A DNA stretch of 64,000 nt from Xestospongia muta (taxonomy: Eukaryota; Porifera; Demospongiae; Haplosclerida; Petrosiidae), in contig OY848917.1 of NCBI GenBank assembly GCA_963693285.1, positions 15,252,192 to 15,316,191 on the forward strand. The letters run 5' to 3'. Both the position numbers and the translations under genes were made by a program. Positions 11,010 to 24,969 of this stretch are shown here, piece after piece. A model generated the notes under the pieces. The model had not been told where the DNA came from and ran no database searches. It worked only from the letters and a program-made list of their open reading frames with translations. Each line of letters opens with the position of its first letter. The stretch's first letter is position 1.

Positions 11010-14000
11010 CTATTACATATAACATACAAATAATCAATTGTAAAATTAAAACATTCACTCTACAATAATAGTACATACATATCTTATCTCTTCACTTTGT
11101 CATTATCATTATAACATATTACATTCATATATTATGCAAATGTAGGTCATGTTGTACAGGAAGGAAATGACTACATCTATTACTAATAAGCCTTCATCAC
11201 TTGAATAACTGTTTTAATACTAATTTATACAAGATGGATTAAATTATATACAGTTAGAGTGTAGCATGAGGGACTAATATACAACATGCAAACAGAAAAA
11301 CATATTAGAATATACTATTACATCAATGATCCAGCTGACAATAATATAACAAGTAGCTATTTATGTTGCTTAGCATATCAACTACCATCATCTTTAAACT
11401 TTCATATGACTCTTTTAATTACATTATTCACAAGTCTACTACAATAATCAACATTACCTCCATTTGACAGTTATTGCATCTGACAAACTATAGATCTTCA
11501 ACAGTCTGTACATTAAAAAGGCTGGCTATTTTTAACTATGGATTTGTTACAATAGCAAAAAAGTACACTAATTAGAGCTAAGCAATAAACTTGACACTTC
11601 AATTTTAAACAATTTAAAATAAACAGTTCAATGTTAAACAATTGATGCTTCAATTCAGATCCTTCTTTGCTATTTTGGTGTAAGCACATGATATGACTAT
11701 GGAAGATTATATTACATTATATAAACTTAGCAACTATTACATTGTAAAGGACAAATCCAGATAAGGTCAAACTGACAATAGTATAACATGTAGCTGTTTA
11801 TGTTGCTTAGCACATCAACTATTGTCATCTTTGACAATAAACAATTTCAATTAGAATACAAATGATTAGTATTACCTTAATTAAAATCAATATTAAATAG
11901 AATAAGGATAGACTATATGTACACATAGAATAGGGGTAGGCTCTATGAACATATAGAATAGGGTTAGGCTAAATGCATATATAGAATAGGGATACACAAT
12001 ATGCACATATAGAATAGGAATAGGTTCTATTACATATAGAAGGGTAGGTTCTATGTACATATAGAATAGGGGTGTGCTCTATGTACATACAGAATAAGGG
12101 TAGGCTCTTTGTACAAATAGAATAGAGGTAGGTTCTATGTACTTATAGAATAGGGGTAGGCTATATGTACATACAGAATAGGGATAGGTTCTGTGTACAT
12201 ATAGAATAGGGGTAGGCTCTATGTAGATATAAGATAAGGGTAGGTTTAATGTATATATAGAATAGGGAGAGACTATATTTACATAGAAAATGGAAGGAAG
12301 GTTTTATGTACATATAGAATAGATGTAAGGTATATTTACAGATGTAGGCTATATGCACATATAGAATAGGGATAGATTCTATGTACATATAGAATAGGGG
12401 TAGGCTATATGTACATATAGAATAGGAAAAGACTAGATATACATATAGAATAGGGATAAGTTCTATGTAGATATAGAATAGAGGTAAGTTCTATGTACAC
12501 ATAGAATAGGGGTAGGCTATATGTACATATAAAGTAGAAATTGACTATATGTACATATAGAATAGAGATAGGTTTATGTACATATAGAATAGGAATTGGC
12601 TATACATACATATAGAACAGGGATAGGCTACATGTGCATTTAGAATAGTGGTAAGCTATATGTACAGTTAAAAGAGGGGTTGGCTATGTGTACATATAGA
12701 ACAAGAGTTGGTTATAACTACAGTTAGAACAGGGGTTAGCTATACATATATTTAGAACAAGGGTTGGCTATAAATATATTTAGAACAGAGGTTGGCTATA
12801 TGTAAATTTAGAACAGGGGTTGGATATACATACATTTATAACAGGGGCTGGCTATATATACATTTAGAACAAGGGTTGGCTATACATACATTTAGAACAG
12901 GAGTTGGCTATATGTACATTTAACACAAGGGTGGGCTATACGTACATTTAGAATAGGGTTAGGCTATAAGTACATTTACATTAGGTATTGGCTATACGCA
13001 CATTTAGAATATGGGTTGGCTATATGTATATTTAGAAGAGAAGTAGGCTATACGTACATTTAGAAAAGGGTTGTATGTACATATAGAATAAATTCTATGT
13101 ACATATACAATAGGGATAGGTTCTATGTACATATAGAATAGAGGTTGCTTCTATGTATATATTCAATAGGGGCAGGCTATGTGTACGTATAAAATAAGTA
13201 TAGGCTATATATACATATAGAATAGAAATAGGCTATATGTACATATAGAATAGATGTTGGCTATATGTACAAATTGAATAGGAATAGGTTCTATGTACAT
13301 ATAAAATAAGGGCATGGTATATGTACACATAGATTAAAGGGAAGACTATATCTACATATAATATAGGGATAGGTTCTATGTACATATAGAATAGGGATAG
13401 GCTATATATACCTATAGAACACAGATAGGCTATACATACATTTAAAATAGGGGTAGGCTATACATACATTTAGAATAGGGGTTGGCTCTACATACATTTA
13501 GAATAGGGGTTGGCTCTACATACATTTAGAATAGGGATAGGCTATACATACACTTAGAATAGTGGTTGACTATATGTACATTTAGAATAAGGGTAGGCTA
13601 TACATACACTTAGAAAAGTGCTAGGCTATATGTACATATAGAATCGAGATAAGTTCCATGTATATATAGAATAGAAGTAAATTCTTTGAATATATAGAAT
13701 AAAGGTAGATTCTACACATATATAGATTAGGGGTAGGCAATATGTACATATAGAATAAAGATAGGTTATATGTAAATATAGAATAGGGATAGGTCTATGT
13801 ACATATAAAAAAGGAGTATGCTATATGTACATATAGATTATATATATAGAATAGGGATAGGCTATACATACCTATAGAACATGGTTAGGCTATACCTGAA
13901 TTTAGAATAGTGCTAAGCTATACGTACAGTTAAAAGAGGGTTTGGCTATACATATGTTTAAAACAGGAGTTGGCTATATGTACATTTAGAACAGAGGTTA

Positions 14001-17000
14001 CCTATACGTACATTTAGAACAGACGTTGACTATATGTATATTTACAAATAGTGGCTAGCTATATGTACATTTAGAAAAGGGTTAGGATATATGTACATAT
14101 AGAATAAAGATAGGCTCTATGTGCATATAGAATAGAAGTAGGATATACATACATATAGAATAAGGATAGGTTCTATGTACATATAGAATAGGCATAGGCT
14201 ATATGTGCATTTAGAATAGTGGTAAGCTATATGTAGAGTTAAAAGAGGGGTCGGTCGTTTGTTATACTTATATTTAGAATAGGGGTAGGCTATACTTATG
14301 TTTAGACTAGCGTTTGGCTATACATACATTTAAAGTAGGGGTAGGCTATACCTGCATTTATAATAGAGATTGGCTATACACTCATATAAAATAGGGATAA
14401 GCTCTATGCATATATAGAATAAGAGTAGGCTGTATGCACAGATTGAATAAGGGCATGCTCTAAGGTCATATACAATAGGGATAAGCTATACCAATAGAAC
14501 AGGGGTAAGCTATACATACATTTAGAATAGGACTAGGCTATACATACATTTAGAATACCGGTTGGTGATACATACATTTAGAATACAGGTTGAATATATG
14601 TAAATTTAGAATAGGGAAAGGCTATATGTATGTTTAGAATAGGGGTTGGCTATACGTACATTTAGAATTAGAGTTGGCCATACAAATATTTCAAACAGGG
14701 TTAAGATAAATGTACATATAGAATAGGGATAGGCTCTATGTGCATATAGAATAGGTTTAGGATGTACATACATAAATAATAAGGATAGTTTCTATGTACA
14801 TATAGAATAGAGATAGGCTCTATGCTCATAAAGAATAGGGCTATGATCTACGTACCTATAAAATAGGGACATGGTCTACACCCATATAGATTAGGGGAAT
14901 GATCTATGTATATATGGAATAAGGGTAGGCTCTATGTGGATATACAATATGGGTATATATGGTCTATACACATATAGAATTGGGATAGGCTATACATACC
15001 TATAGAACAGGTTTAGGCTATATGTATATTTAGAATAGGGATAGGCTGAATGTACATTTAGAATAAAGGATTGGCTATATGTACATCCAAAATAGGGGTT
15101 AGATATATGTACATTTAGAATAGGGGTAGGCTATATGTACATTTAGAATAGGGGTTGGCTAAATGTACATTTAGAATAGGGGTTGGCTATATGTACATTT
15201 AGAATAGGGGTTGGCTATATGCACATTTATAATAGGGATAGGCTAAATGTACATTTAGAATAAGGATTGGTTATACCTACATTTAGAATAGGGGTAGGCT
15301 ATACATGCATTTACAATAGGGATAAGCCCTATGTGCATATAGAATAAAGGTAGGCTCTATGAGCATATTAAATAAGGATAGGCTATACATACCAATAGAA
15401 CAGGTGTAAGCTATATGTACATTTAGAATATGGGATAGGCTTTATGTACATTTAGAATAGGGGTAAGCTATAGCTACATTTAGAAAAGCGATAGGCTATA
15501 CATTCACATAAAATAGGGATGGGCTCTAAGCTCGTATAGAATAGGGATAGACACACGCACACATATAGAATAAAGGTAGGCTCTATGAACATTTAGAATA
15601 AGGTTTGGCTATACCTACATTTAGAATAGGGATAGGCTATGCAAATATTTAGAATAGAAATAGGCTATATATACACATAGAATAGGGATAGGTTATACAT
15701 ACATTTACAATAAGGGTTGGTTATACATACATTTAGAACAAGGGTAAGCTATACGTATATTTAAAATAGCAGTCGGCTATAAGTACTATTAGAATAGGTG
15801 TATGGTATACATATATTTAGAATAGGGGTTGGCTATATGTACATTTAGAATAGGGGTTGGCTAAATGTACATTTAGAATAGTGGTTGGCTATACGCAAAT
15901 TTAGAATAGAGAAAGTCTATACATACATTTAGAATAGAGGTAGGCTATACATACGTTTAGATTAGGTGTTGGCTATACGTATATTTAGAATGGGGACAGG
16001 CTATAATACATTTAGAATAAGGGTTGGCTATACACACCTATAGAACAGGTTTAGGCTATATGTACATTTAGAATAGGAATAGGCTGAATGTAAATTTAGA
16101 ATAGCAATAGGCTATACATATATTTTAGAACAGGCATAGGCATTTAGAATAAGGGGAGGCTATACGTACATCTAAAATAGGGGTTGGATATATTTACATT
16201 TAGAATAGGGGTAGGCTATACATACATTTAAAATCAGGGTTGGCTATACGTACATTTAAAATAGGGGTAGGATATATGTACATTTAGAATAGGGTTGGCT
16301 ATACATACTTTTATAATAGGGGTAGCCCACACATACATTTACAATAGAGGTAGGCTCTACGTGTATATAGAAAGAATAAGGGTAGGCTCTAAGCTCGTAT
16401 AAAATAGAAATAGGCTCTATGCACACATAGAATAAAGGTAGGCTCTATGAGCATATTCAATAAGAATAAACTATACATACCAATAGAACAGGAGTAAGCT
16501 ATACATACATTCAGAATATAGGATAGGCTATACATATATTTAGAATAGAAGTTGGCTATACGTAAATTTAAAATAGGAGTAGGCTATAATTACATTTAGA
16601 AAAGTGATTGGCTATACGCTCACATAAAATAGGGATAGGCTCTATGCCCAGATTATATAAGGGTAGGCTATAAGCTCATATAGAATAGGGATAGAATAAA
16701 GGTAGGCTCTATGCCCATTTAGAATAAGGGTTGGCTATACCTATATTTAGAATAGGGATAAGCTATACATACATTTAGAATAGGGTTGGTTATACGTACA
16801 TTTAGAATAGGGGTTGGCTATAAGTATATTTAGAATAGGGATAAGCTATACGTATATATATGATAGGGGTATGCTCTATGTACATATAAAATAGGGATAG
16901 GCTATACATAAATATAAAATAGGGGTAGGCTTTACGTACATACAGATTAGTAGTAGGCTGTGTGTACATATAGAATAGAGATAGGCTATACGTAGATATA

Positions 17001-19791
17001 GAATAGTGGTAGGCCCTATGTACATATATAATAGAGATAGGCTATATGTATGTATAGAATAGAGGTTTCTTCTATGTACACATACAATAGGGGCAGGCCA
17101 TATGTACATATAGAATAGGGATAGGCTATCTATATATATACATTAAGGGTAGGCTCTGCATACATATATAAGTAAATAGGGATAGGCACTGCACACATGT
17201 AAAATAAGGATATGCTCTGCACACATGTAGAACTCACATGTAGAATAGAGATAAGCTCAACACACATGTAGAATAGAGGTAGGCTCAACACACATGTAAA
17301 ATAGGAATAGGCTCTATGGACATGTAGAATAATGATAGTCTCTATGCATATGTAGAATAGGGATAGGCTCAACGTACATGTAAAATAGGGATAGGCTCTA
17401 TGCATATGTAGAATAGGGGTAGGTTCTATGCACATGTAAAAAGGGGTAGGCTCTATGCACATGTAGAATAATGATAGTCTCTATGCATATGTAGAATAGG
17501 GATAGGCTCAACATACATGTAAAATAGGGATAGGCTCTATGCATATGTAGAATAGGGGTAGGTTCTATGCACATGTAAAATAGGGATAGGCTCTATGCAT
17601 ATGTAGAACAGGGGTAGGCTCTACACATATGTAGAATAGGGATAGGGTTGGCATGCATATATAATAGGTGTAGGCTATACACACATGCAGAAAAAAGGTA
17701 GGTTCAACGCACATGTAGAATAGGGGTAGACTATACGTAGATATATTGAATAGGGATAGTTTCTATGTACATATAGAATAGGGATATGCTATATGTACAT
17801 ATAGAATAGAGATAGCTTCTAATAGGGGTTTATAGAATAAGGGTAGGATCTATGTACATATAGAATAGGGATAGGTTCTATGTATAATTTTATTCAATAT
17901 ACTTAGAACATATACTACAATATAACACACATAGCAACTATTATATTGTGAAGGACACATCCAGAAGACAAGGTCCAACTGACAATAATATAACACATAG
18001 CTTTTTATGTTGTTTAGCATATCAACTATCATCGTCCTTGACAATAAACAATTTAAAATACAAATACAAATGATTGGTGATACCTTAATGAATATCATTG
18101 TTAGAATGCACAGTCATACAACAAAATTAAAGTAAACACAACACAATAAATGCAGAGAAAAAAACAATAGAATAACAAAAAATGTCGATGTTACACTTAA
18201 TACACTTAGGATTTATATTATATTGCATCACACGTAATGACTATTATATTGTTAAGGACACAATCAGATGACAAGTAATTACAACACAATAGATGTGGAA
18301 ACAAATAACGATACGGTAAAAATTTTAACATTGCATTCAATACACTTAGGATTTATACTGCATTATATCACACTTACCAACTATTATATTGTAAAGGACA
18401 CATTTAAATGACAAGTAATTATAGCATAATAGATGTGGAAACATAAACAGTAGAGTAAAAAAATGTGGACATACATCTCATTATTTGATAAAGCTTTTGT
18501 AGTCAAACTACTTCTGTTAGTTACTTCATTACATAAACAATAAGAAAACAAAATGACAATAAAATCTAGTGTTAGTCAAATTTAAAGAAGATATTTTTAG
18601 ACAGGTTGATTCATCTATTAAGTGTTAGATTTTAATACATAATAATAAAATAGATTTACCATATCTCTAGTATTTACATCAGCTCCTCTAACAAGAGCAT
18701 CATTTATTCCTAACAAGTCTCTATTCTTAGCAGACTCAATTAGATCGCGATTCTATGGTAAAAGAAAAAAGTATTAAGAAATATATGACAGGATTTCCAT
18801 AAATCTAGAGATAAACATCTTCAATATAGTGCCAAAGGTAATTTCACTCAGGAATATATCTCGGGCTAAAAGTAAATAACAACTAATTAGCCTTATTACA
18901 GATTAACGGTTATTGCTGAAAATGGATAACAGAACAGACACAGTTTGGCTATTATAATGTTATTGTCTCTATAATGTTATTGTCCCACTTTACTAAACAA
19001 TGAAATAGTGCGCATGTGTATAGATAGATAGATAGAGATAAGATAGAGATAGATAGATAGCGATAAAAAAATATCATAGATATATATATATATATATTGT
19101 CTATACAACATATATATTATTTGAAGCTGACCATTTCACTAAAAAGGCACAACATCCATGTTTTAATCACAGAGAAATAAAGATGGTGAGCATTACATCT
19201 GACAAACCCAAAAACCTGATTGTCTAAGTAAGTACATTGATAAATTCTTATTTCATATTTCATATTGACCACAGTATGAAATTAAAATTTGACTTACTAA
19301 GGATAATTACTATGCATTACATAACAAAATCTTGCAATCTATTTTAGACATACAAAATTCATGGTTGCAGAAAAGTTTTCCTTGACAAACTTTACATAGT
19401 TGTAGGTATCCATTCGAGCAAAAACCATAAAATTTTATCACATTAAATAAGCAAAAACACTAAATCTACTACACAAAGCAACAAAGTTATCTTAATATTA
19501 AACTAACCATTAACAGTTATAGGTTAATTAATATGTTACACATGGACAAGTCCATCAGTTAGTTAGTAAAAGTCACTTTTTAATGGAGTGTACAACAATG
19601 GTCATAGAAATAGAACAATAATTAGACTGGACAGTTAGATACAACTATTAATATAAATAGCAAAAATAGAATGCAGTAACATCATAAGGAACACCTTAAT
19701 GGTCATGAAGAGACCCATCCACTATTTTATACTTTTACACAGTAATATACCAAAAGGATTATACTGTACTTACCAATCTTCGCTGGTCCAT
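10911..19791 (-). CDS. Ankyrin-repeat protein gene, 5' part (exons 1-3), continuing past the left edge
   Basis: Three minus-strand exons join in phase 0: 19791-19774 (ATG plus five codons, donor GTAAGTACAG), 18752-18660 (31 codons) and 11009-10911 (33 codons). The joined product starts MDQRRL. It continues as a helical half-repeat ending GADVNTRDM, then a full ankyrin repeat starting EGWTALHYASDKGYADIV and ending NADMNIVIK. The TALHYA motif, the 33-residue exon and the junction ADVNTRDM/EGWTALH are diagnostic of ankyrin repeats, which are protein-binding scaffolds. There is no signal peptide, so a cytosolic product is likely. No stop codon occurs in the window; further ankyrin exons are expected left of position 1. 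The intron after exon 3 contains the single-codon exon arrays, so any included triplet would fall between two ankyrin repeats. Family is confident; the partner and function are unknown. Confidence 0.82.
11905..17885. repeat. 28-bp minisatellite, ~6 kb, in the ankyrin intron
   Basis: About 210 diverged copies of a 28-bp unit of the form ggggtaggctatatgtacat + ttagaata fill this stretch. For example the units at 15123 and 15151 are exactly 28 bp apart. Subfamilies alternate (ctctatgtacatata, ctatacatacattta, ctctatgcacatgta). Since 28 is not divisible by 3 the frame cycles every 84 nt, which produces long stop-free runs of Tyr/Ile/Pro/Leu that are repeat artefacts, not genes. Confidence 0.92.
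18225..18260 (-). pseudogene. Degenerate triplet unit with broken donor
   Basis: This copy has AATATAATAG then TCA then TTACGTG on the minus strand (triplet 18238-18240), so the GT of the donor is lost. Similar broken copies sit at 17935-17937 (TTG followed by CTATGTG) and 11731-11733 (TTG followed by CTAAGT). They show what decay looks like when the splice sites are not maintained. Confidence 0.5.
18370..18395 (-). other. Isolated intact triplet unit in the upstream ankyrin intron
   Basis: The minus strand reads ..AATATAATAG, TTG, GTAAGTGTGATATAATG, with the triplet at 18378-18380. The flanks match the array units (aaaggacacat, gatgacaagtaatta). Both intron dinucleotides are intact and the codon is Leu. 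It lies between exons 2 and 3, so inclusion would add one residue between NTRDM and EGWTALH. Confidence 0.5.
18660..18752 (-). CDS. Ankyrin gene exon 2 (N-terminal capping half-repeat)
   Basis: The acceptor CCATAG precedes 93 nt in phase 0, followed by donor GTAAATCT. The translation begins NRDLIESAKNRDL and ends LVRGADVNTRDM. This matches the second helix and loop of an ankyrin repeat (L-x-x-GADVN) and acts as an N-terminal cap before the full repeat in exon 3. Confidence 0.8.
19774..19791 (-). CDS. Ankyrin gene exon 1 (start codon exon)
   Basis: Eighteen nucleotides read ATG GAC CAG CGA AGA TTG on the minus strand, followed directly by the strong donor GTAAGTACAG. Joined to the next exon it gives MDQRRL-NRDLIESAKN with no frame break. 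A near copy of this exon and its donor flank lies at 10761-10778. Confidence 0.65.
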
Positions 19792-20144
19792 GATAACAGC
19801 TCAAATGCATAAACTCACAAACAACAAGAATCATTTACAAGAGACAATTTCCTCAATAAAGGAATCCTTTGAACTTCACACTAAAGTTAACAACTATTGT
19901 AATGAAGTCATTATAGATGCTGTACAAAAATTTTTAAAATTATGTGATCAATGTTCAGAAAAAAGTGAATGTCGAACTGTCCAATGACAACTGCACGGCA
20001 TCATATCATGAGAAACGATCCAGAAAAATTAGATTCCTGCGTGGTCAAACAGACAGTATATTGCATTATTCTAACAACAATAGAGCTGACAATGTATTGG
20101 AGTTGTTCAAGGTAGTAGCTAGTCAGTACATATATGTGGTCTAA
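19790..20144 (+). other. Unrecognised plus-strand reading frames divergent from the ankyrin start
   Basis: A 65-codon frame (MITAQMHKLTNNKNHLQE..., ending at 19987) overlaps the ankyrin start codon on the opposite strand. A second overlapping frame follows, holding SYHEKRSRKIRFLRG and RADNVLELFKVVASQ. Composition is protein-like and the two frames could be one gene split by a frameshift or intron. No family was recognised and no clear splice sites link them. It may instead be the 5' flank of the ankyrin gene. Confidence 0.25.
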
Positions 20145-20769
20145 AATCACATACTTGTATTGTCAACTTCTACTGTTATAGCAATATAATTTACAGTAGA
20201 CAAATGTCATCAGATCATCTCTAGTAGCTATAAATAGATTTACTAAATGTAATAGAATTTGTTTTGTTCTAAACATATAGTTAATATACATCCACAACCA
20301 AAAGAACATCATTAATAATTCTAGTGTACAACAGTTCATGTCATTTATTAAAGAGAATAAATAAAGGATAAAGAGAAGACCCTAGATTTCAGTATATATG
20401 AATAAAATCCAAATACCAGGAAACTTTAGGTGTCATGTAAAACTTTCAATGCTAGAAAACCAATTCTTTAAATCCTCTAGACCAGAAAAAAAGATAAATT
20501 TTAGATCCCTAAAAGTAAGTAAAATCCAAGATACCAGAAATAAACAAGGAAAAACTCTAGGTGTCAGTATAAAAACATTGATACAAGTGAAATCCTAGAT
20601 GGCTGTAAAGAAATCAAGTAAAGTCCTTGATGTCAGAGTAAAATACTAGATATCAGAAGCAAGCAAAAAAAACAGATGCCAGTAATTAAAATCCTGTACC
20701 AGTAAAAAAAGGAAAATTCTAGATCCCTCTTAGATGCCAGTCAGAAACCTCTCCTAGTTACAATAAAAC

Positions 20770-22275
20770 AATAAGTTATAGTTAAGAGGTTTATGTACAT
20801 GTCATAGGGCTAAGTTATATTGTAATACAAGACATTTATGTGGTTGGGTAATGAAAGGTATGTAAGGTATGTACATGTCAGAGGACTAGGTTGGATCATA
20901 TTATGAGAGAGGATGGGCATTAAGAAGTGTGTACATGTCATGGGACTCTCTTGGATGATATTACAACAGCTTGGGTATTAAGAGGTGTTTTTGGATCTTA
21001 TTAAAATTGCTTGGGCATTAAGAGGTGTGTAGATGTCATGGGAGTATCTTGGATCATATTACAACAGCTGAGCATTAAGAGGTGTGTAGATGTCATGGGA
21101 GCATCTTGGATCATATTACAACAGCTGGGCATTTAGAGGTGTGTACATGTCATGGGAACATCTTGGATCATATTACAACAGCTGGGCATTTAGAGGTGTG
21201 TACATGTCATGGGACTATCTTGGATGACATTACAATGGCTTGGGTATTAAGAGGTGTTTTTGGAGCATATTATAATAGCTGGGCATTAACAGGTATGTAC
21301 AAGTCATGGGAATATCTTGGATCATATTACAACAGCTGAGCATTTAGAGGTGGTTACATGTCATGGGTCTAGCTTGGATTCTATTACAAGAGGTTGAGTA
21401 TTAAGACATTATATACACTAGGTAACATTATGTAGTATGTATGATAAGACATTTGTACATGTACTTGAATAGGACAATGCTACATTATGTATAGGGCAAT
21501 ATGGGATAAGAACATGTCACAGGATTAAATTGTATATAAGGACCACAAAATGTTTGTGTAAAATATGTTAATATGTTTGTTTATATGTTCACAGGACTAG
21601 GTTGTATAATATAAGAGGTTTGTATATGTCCCAGGACTATGTTTGGGTGATATATGTAGCATAAATATTATAATACAAGTGGTCTTGTCAATATTATAAT
21701 GGACAACAAGAGTGGATGTATTGACATAATTATTATAGTACTCATAATAAATTCAACATGTATACACAATAAATGGAGAGATTATATGGATATTTGAATA
21801 TTACCATAAATTGTAAGACTTAAAAGAAAGTTACAAGTGTGTCTGAATATATCTTGTAGGGATCACAAGAGATTGGTATATGGAGATGTTGTAGTGTGAT
21901 AGAATTATCAAAGAGTGTAAGTATGTACAAAGAACAAAGGATATGTGTACACATGCTTGTTATAGGGTGTACTTGTTGATCAAAAGAGTTAAACATAATA
22001 ATTATAGAAATAGCATACTATAGAATTGCTCTCAAAGTTTGCACAAACTACAACTCTAGTACGTGACTTGTTTCAACAGTGTAGTTATCCAGTAGACAAT
22101 ACTGTTACATATTACAGCAAGTATGTTGCAAGAGAGTTGAAGTATGTTCTAAAATTAGACACTTGGATCCACAGAGTTCATGTACTTAGCAGGGAGGCTC
22201 TACTGGTCATTATATTTAACAAAATTATATGACTCCTCATTACCTAGACTACATATGGTTAGTAACTACAACAAA
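20770..22275. repeat. Arm A of a large inverted repeat, containing a 57-bp tandem repeat
   Basis: The arm matches the reverse complement of ~35510-36780 with obvious divergence. Matched landmarks include aagacatttatg (20.83 vs 36.70 kb), acactacaacatctc (about 21.88 kb reversed vs 35.93 kb) and agtctagtacatgac-like sequence (22.05 kb vs 35.75 kb reversed). Inside, 20785-21420 is a tandem array of ~57-bp units (tcttggatcatattacaaca...). A 68-codon frame at 22026-22232 lies in the repeat and its counterpart in arm B has stops, so it is not called a gene. Confidence 0.72.
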
Positions 22276-22279
22276 AAGA

Positions 22280-24480
22280 AATGACCTTTCCCCTCTGACC
22301 TCATAGCAACTAGTGATTTATATGATTGTTGCTGTCTTAGTAATTGTAGAGTCATCTCCTTCAATTAAAATACTATTACAGCTGGAGCTGAATTGGTTTT
22401 GAATAGAATATCTACCACTATAATAAAACAACATTTAAATTGTTCCACTAACCACACCTCAATAACCCAAAGATGTCCCACAGGACACACCATTGAGTCC
22501 TCTTTTGTTTTCTAATGCATAGTTCTCACCTAAAACCTTTACCTGTTCTCTGCTATATACTGTAGCATGTATCAGTCACATGATTGCTCATATGATTATT
22601 CACATGTTCCACTAATGACATTGTACTGGATATAATTTAGTGATATGTACCATAAAAGGTCCATAATGATCATATGATAACATGGCTTCCTCTGAGTCCT
22701 CATCAAGAACACCTGAATATGTGTGTAGACACAAGCAAAGGAAAATGGACACACAAAAATATAATGAATGCATACTTTTGTCATAGCTGCATTAACAAGT
22801 GAATTACTATGTTTAACACACATATCAATTATAGCTAATAACATGATAATTATTATATTACAGATATAATCTATTTTATAATAACATACCACTGCCCTCA
22901 ACAAACAATCATTGACATACCAAACATAATAATCGGGTTTTCTTTAATATATCTATAAGACCACACCCATTAAATTAGAGTCACATGATCAAGAGTTTCC
23001 TAACCAAGTTCATCTAAATAAAGTTGTATCAACATCACTTACTGTCTGAACAAATATATTGTATCTACATGAGGTCTTATAATGGTTGCTATAGCAACAA
23101 AATAATGACTTCAACAAATATTCTTGGTGAGTCAGTTGAAGGTTGTTTATTGTAAATGTACACCTAAAAATATAACACATACATAATATGATATATTGTT
23201 ATAATAACTAACTGTTTTGTAAAATTAATTTAGAGTCTATTATAAAATTCCACTGCTGAGAAACCTCCACCTATACAAGTGTACATGTCTTATAAACCAC
23301 ACCCCCTCTTTATTATACATAACAACATAAAGTTTAGCAAGATTTAAGTGTAAAACAAAAGCCATATTGATTGAAACTAAACAAACTAGCAACAAGGAGA
23401 CAAACAGACTGAAGTTCAGATGACTGAATACAACAAGGTAATAAAATGTACTAATAACAGGAATCACCTCATAAATAAATTAACTTTAATAAACTATTTA
23501 TTTAATCCAAAGTATGTATGAGTTTATAAGCATCAAGAGGAGGTGATTTAAGTTCCAATATCACTCAATCTACACAGCAACAATGTGAGGTTGTGGGCTC
23601 CTTCACATACACATACATTTTCTAATTTTTCTTATTGATACATACTATAATAACTAATTTCTCTTGTACAATATGTTTTAATAATATCTCTGTATTCATC
23701 ATAAACTGATAATAATCATTAGAGTATATTAATAGGAGTGACTGACTCCTTGTGATGTATCTACTAATATTATAGAGTGATAAGCTGATGTCACCTCATC
23801 AGAAAGTTCGCATATTAGCATTAATTATAGATCATCACATAATCAGAGAGAATTATATTGAACATGACATCATGAGTATACAGATAACCACACCCAGTCA
23901 TTATTACTATGAGTGTTCATGTAAATTGATGAGACACAACTTGTCTTTAGAATCAGGTGAAACTAATGAGAGGGCCATACTCTTAATACTAACTCCATGT
24001 TAGAAATAATATGCTAATTATTGAGAGGTGTAGTCTGAAATACTAAATTCTTGTTCTATGAACAGTGTATCAGTATATCTCAACTAATCACAATGAAATG
24101 AACCCTGTAATTATTAACATAATTATACATCTCACATTTTTATTTTTTCCTACAAACACATCAGGATGAGTCTGTTCAACTAAATCAAATCTTGTCTACA
24201 AACAAAACTTGTAAAACAAACAAAAAACATGTAAACATGTACATACTGACATGTAACATTCACTTTGTCATATGATGTCCTACAATAGCCACATTTCAGA
24301 ATAACTCTTGACTATTCATTAACTCTTATTGTTACTGACATGTATGATGAATCTCTCGATAGTAGGGCTATTTTAAATTAAATGGAATCTTTTATGAGAC
24401 GACCAGAGTCATCTAAATCAAAAGAATCTTCCATTAAGTTGTGTTTGTCTCGCCAACGTAATTAATAAAACTGTACTACA
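22280..24480. other. Intergenic stretch, no gene recognised
   Basis: AT-rich unique-looking DNA. Open frames here (for example minus-strand 22596-22904 and 23240-23467, plus-strand 23788-24003) have repeat-like or low-complexity composition, no family resemblance and no consistent splice sites. Nothing is called. Confidence 0.4.
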
Positions 24481-24509
24481 GCACGTGGTGTCTAATAAAT
24501 AATTGGAAA

Positions 24510-24969
24510 ATGTCGTTTGTCATTGGAGAACGAAAAAAATGCTACAAAAAGGATTGTTGGTGAGTTTTGGCTTTGTTTGAGACTAAACCTATAATTTTAT
24601 GCACTCTTTGAGTATTGATATTATCAAACATTGTAATGATACAGTGAGTTTGTAAAGTGACATCTAATTCACTCTGTGGTTCACCTTCAGCACATCAATA
24701 ACACTGTATAATTTTTGTAAATATTATTTATGATACTTTATCGTTTAGCTGAATAGAAGAAAATTTTCTTTCAGTTTGAGGACAATACAACTGTGCATTC
24801 CCTTTTATGGGGGGAGCTGTTATCAGTGGACAATGTGTCATTTAATAATTTTGAAGAACTTGATGTTGGAATGAAGTTGCTTGCTCCTTGGTATAGTCCT
24901 AATAATACATCTGATCAGGTCAGACTTGCTGGAGCAACAACTGTTGAAGAAAAGAAAGAAAATAGTTAG
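24510..24969 (+). CDS. 5' exons of a decayed plus-strand gene (tudor-like N-terminus?)
   Basis: A first exon ends at 24559 with donor GTGAGT. Starting at the second ATG (24539) it is seven codons in phase 0 (MLQKGLL). A second exon starts at 24775 after TTTCTTTCAG. It encodes FEDNTTVHSLLWGEL, then FEELDVGMKLLAPWYSPNN and AGATTVEEKKENS before TAG at 24967. A possible internal donor CAG/GTCAGA lies at 24918. The GMKLLAPWYS..AGATTVE pattern resembles a tudor-like/DUF4537 barrel. That resemblance is weak and unverified. Confidence 0.45.

Noticed and set aside
12161..17462. Long stop-free frames rich in Tyr, Ile, Pro and Leu (for example 110 codons at 17130-17462, minus strand)
   Set aside because: They are the 28-bp minisatellite read through; the frame cycles every 84 nt and has no start, splice or domain support.
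22026..22232. 68-codon plus-strand frame with protein-like composition
   Set aside because: It lies in inverted-repeat arm A and its counterpart in arm B is interrupted by stops.
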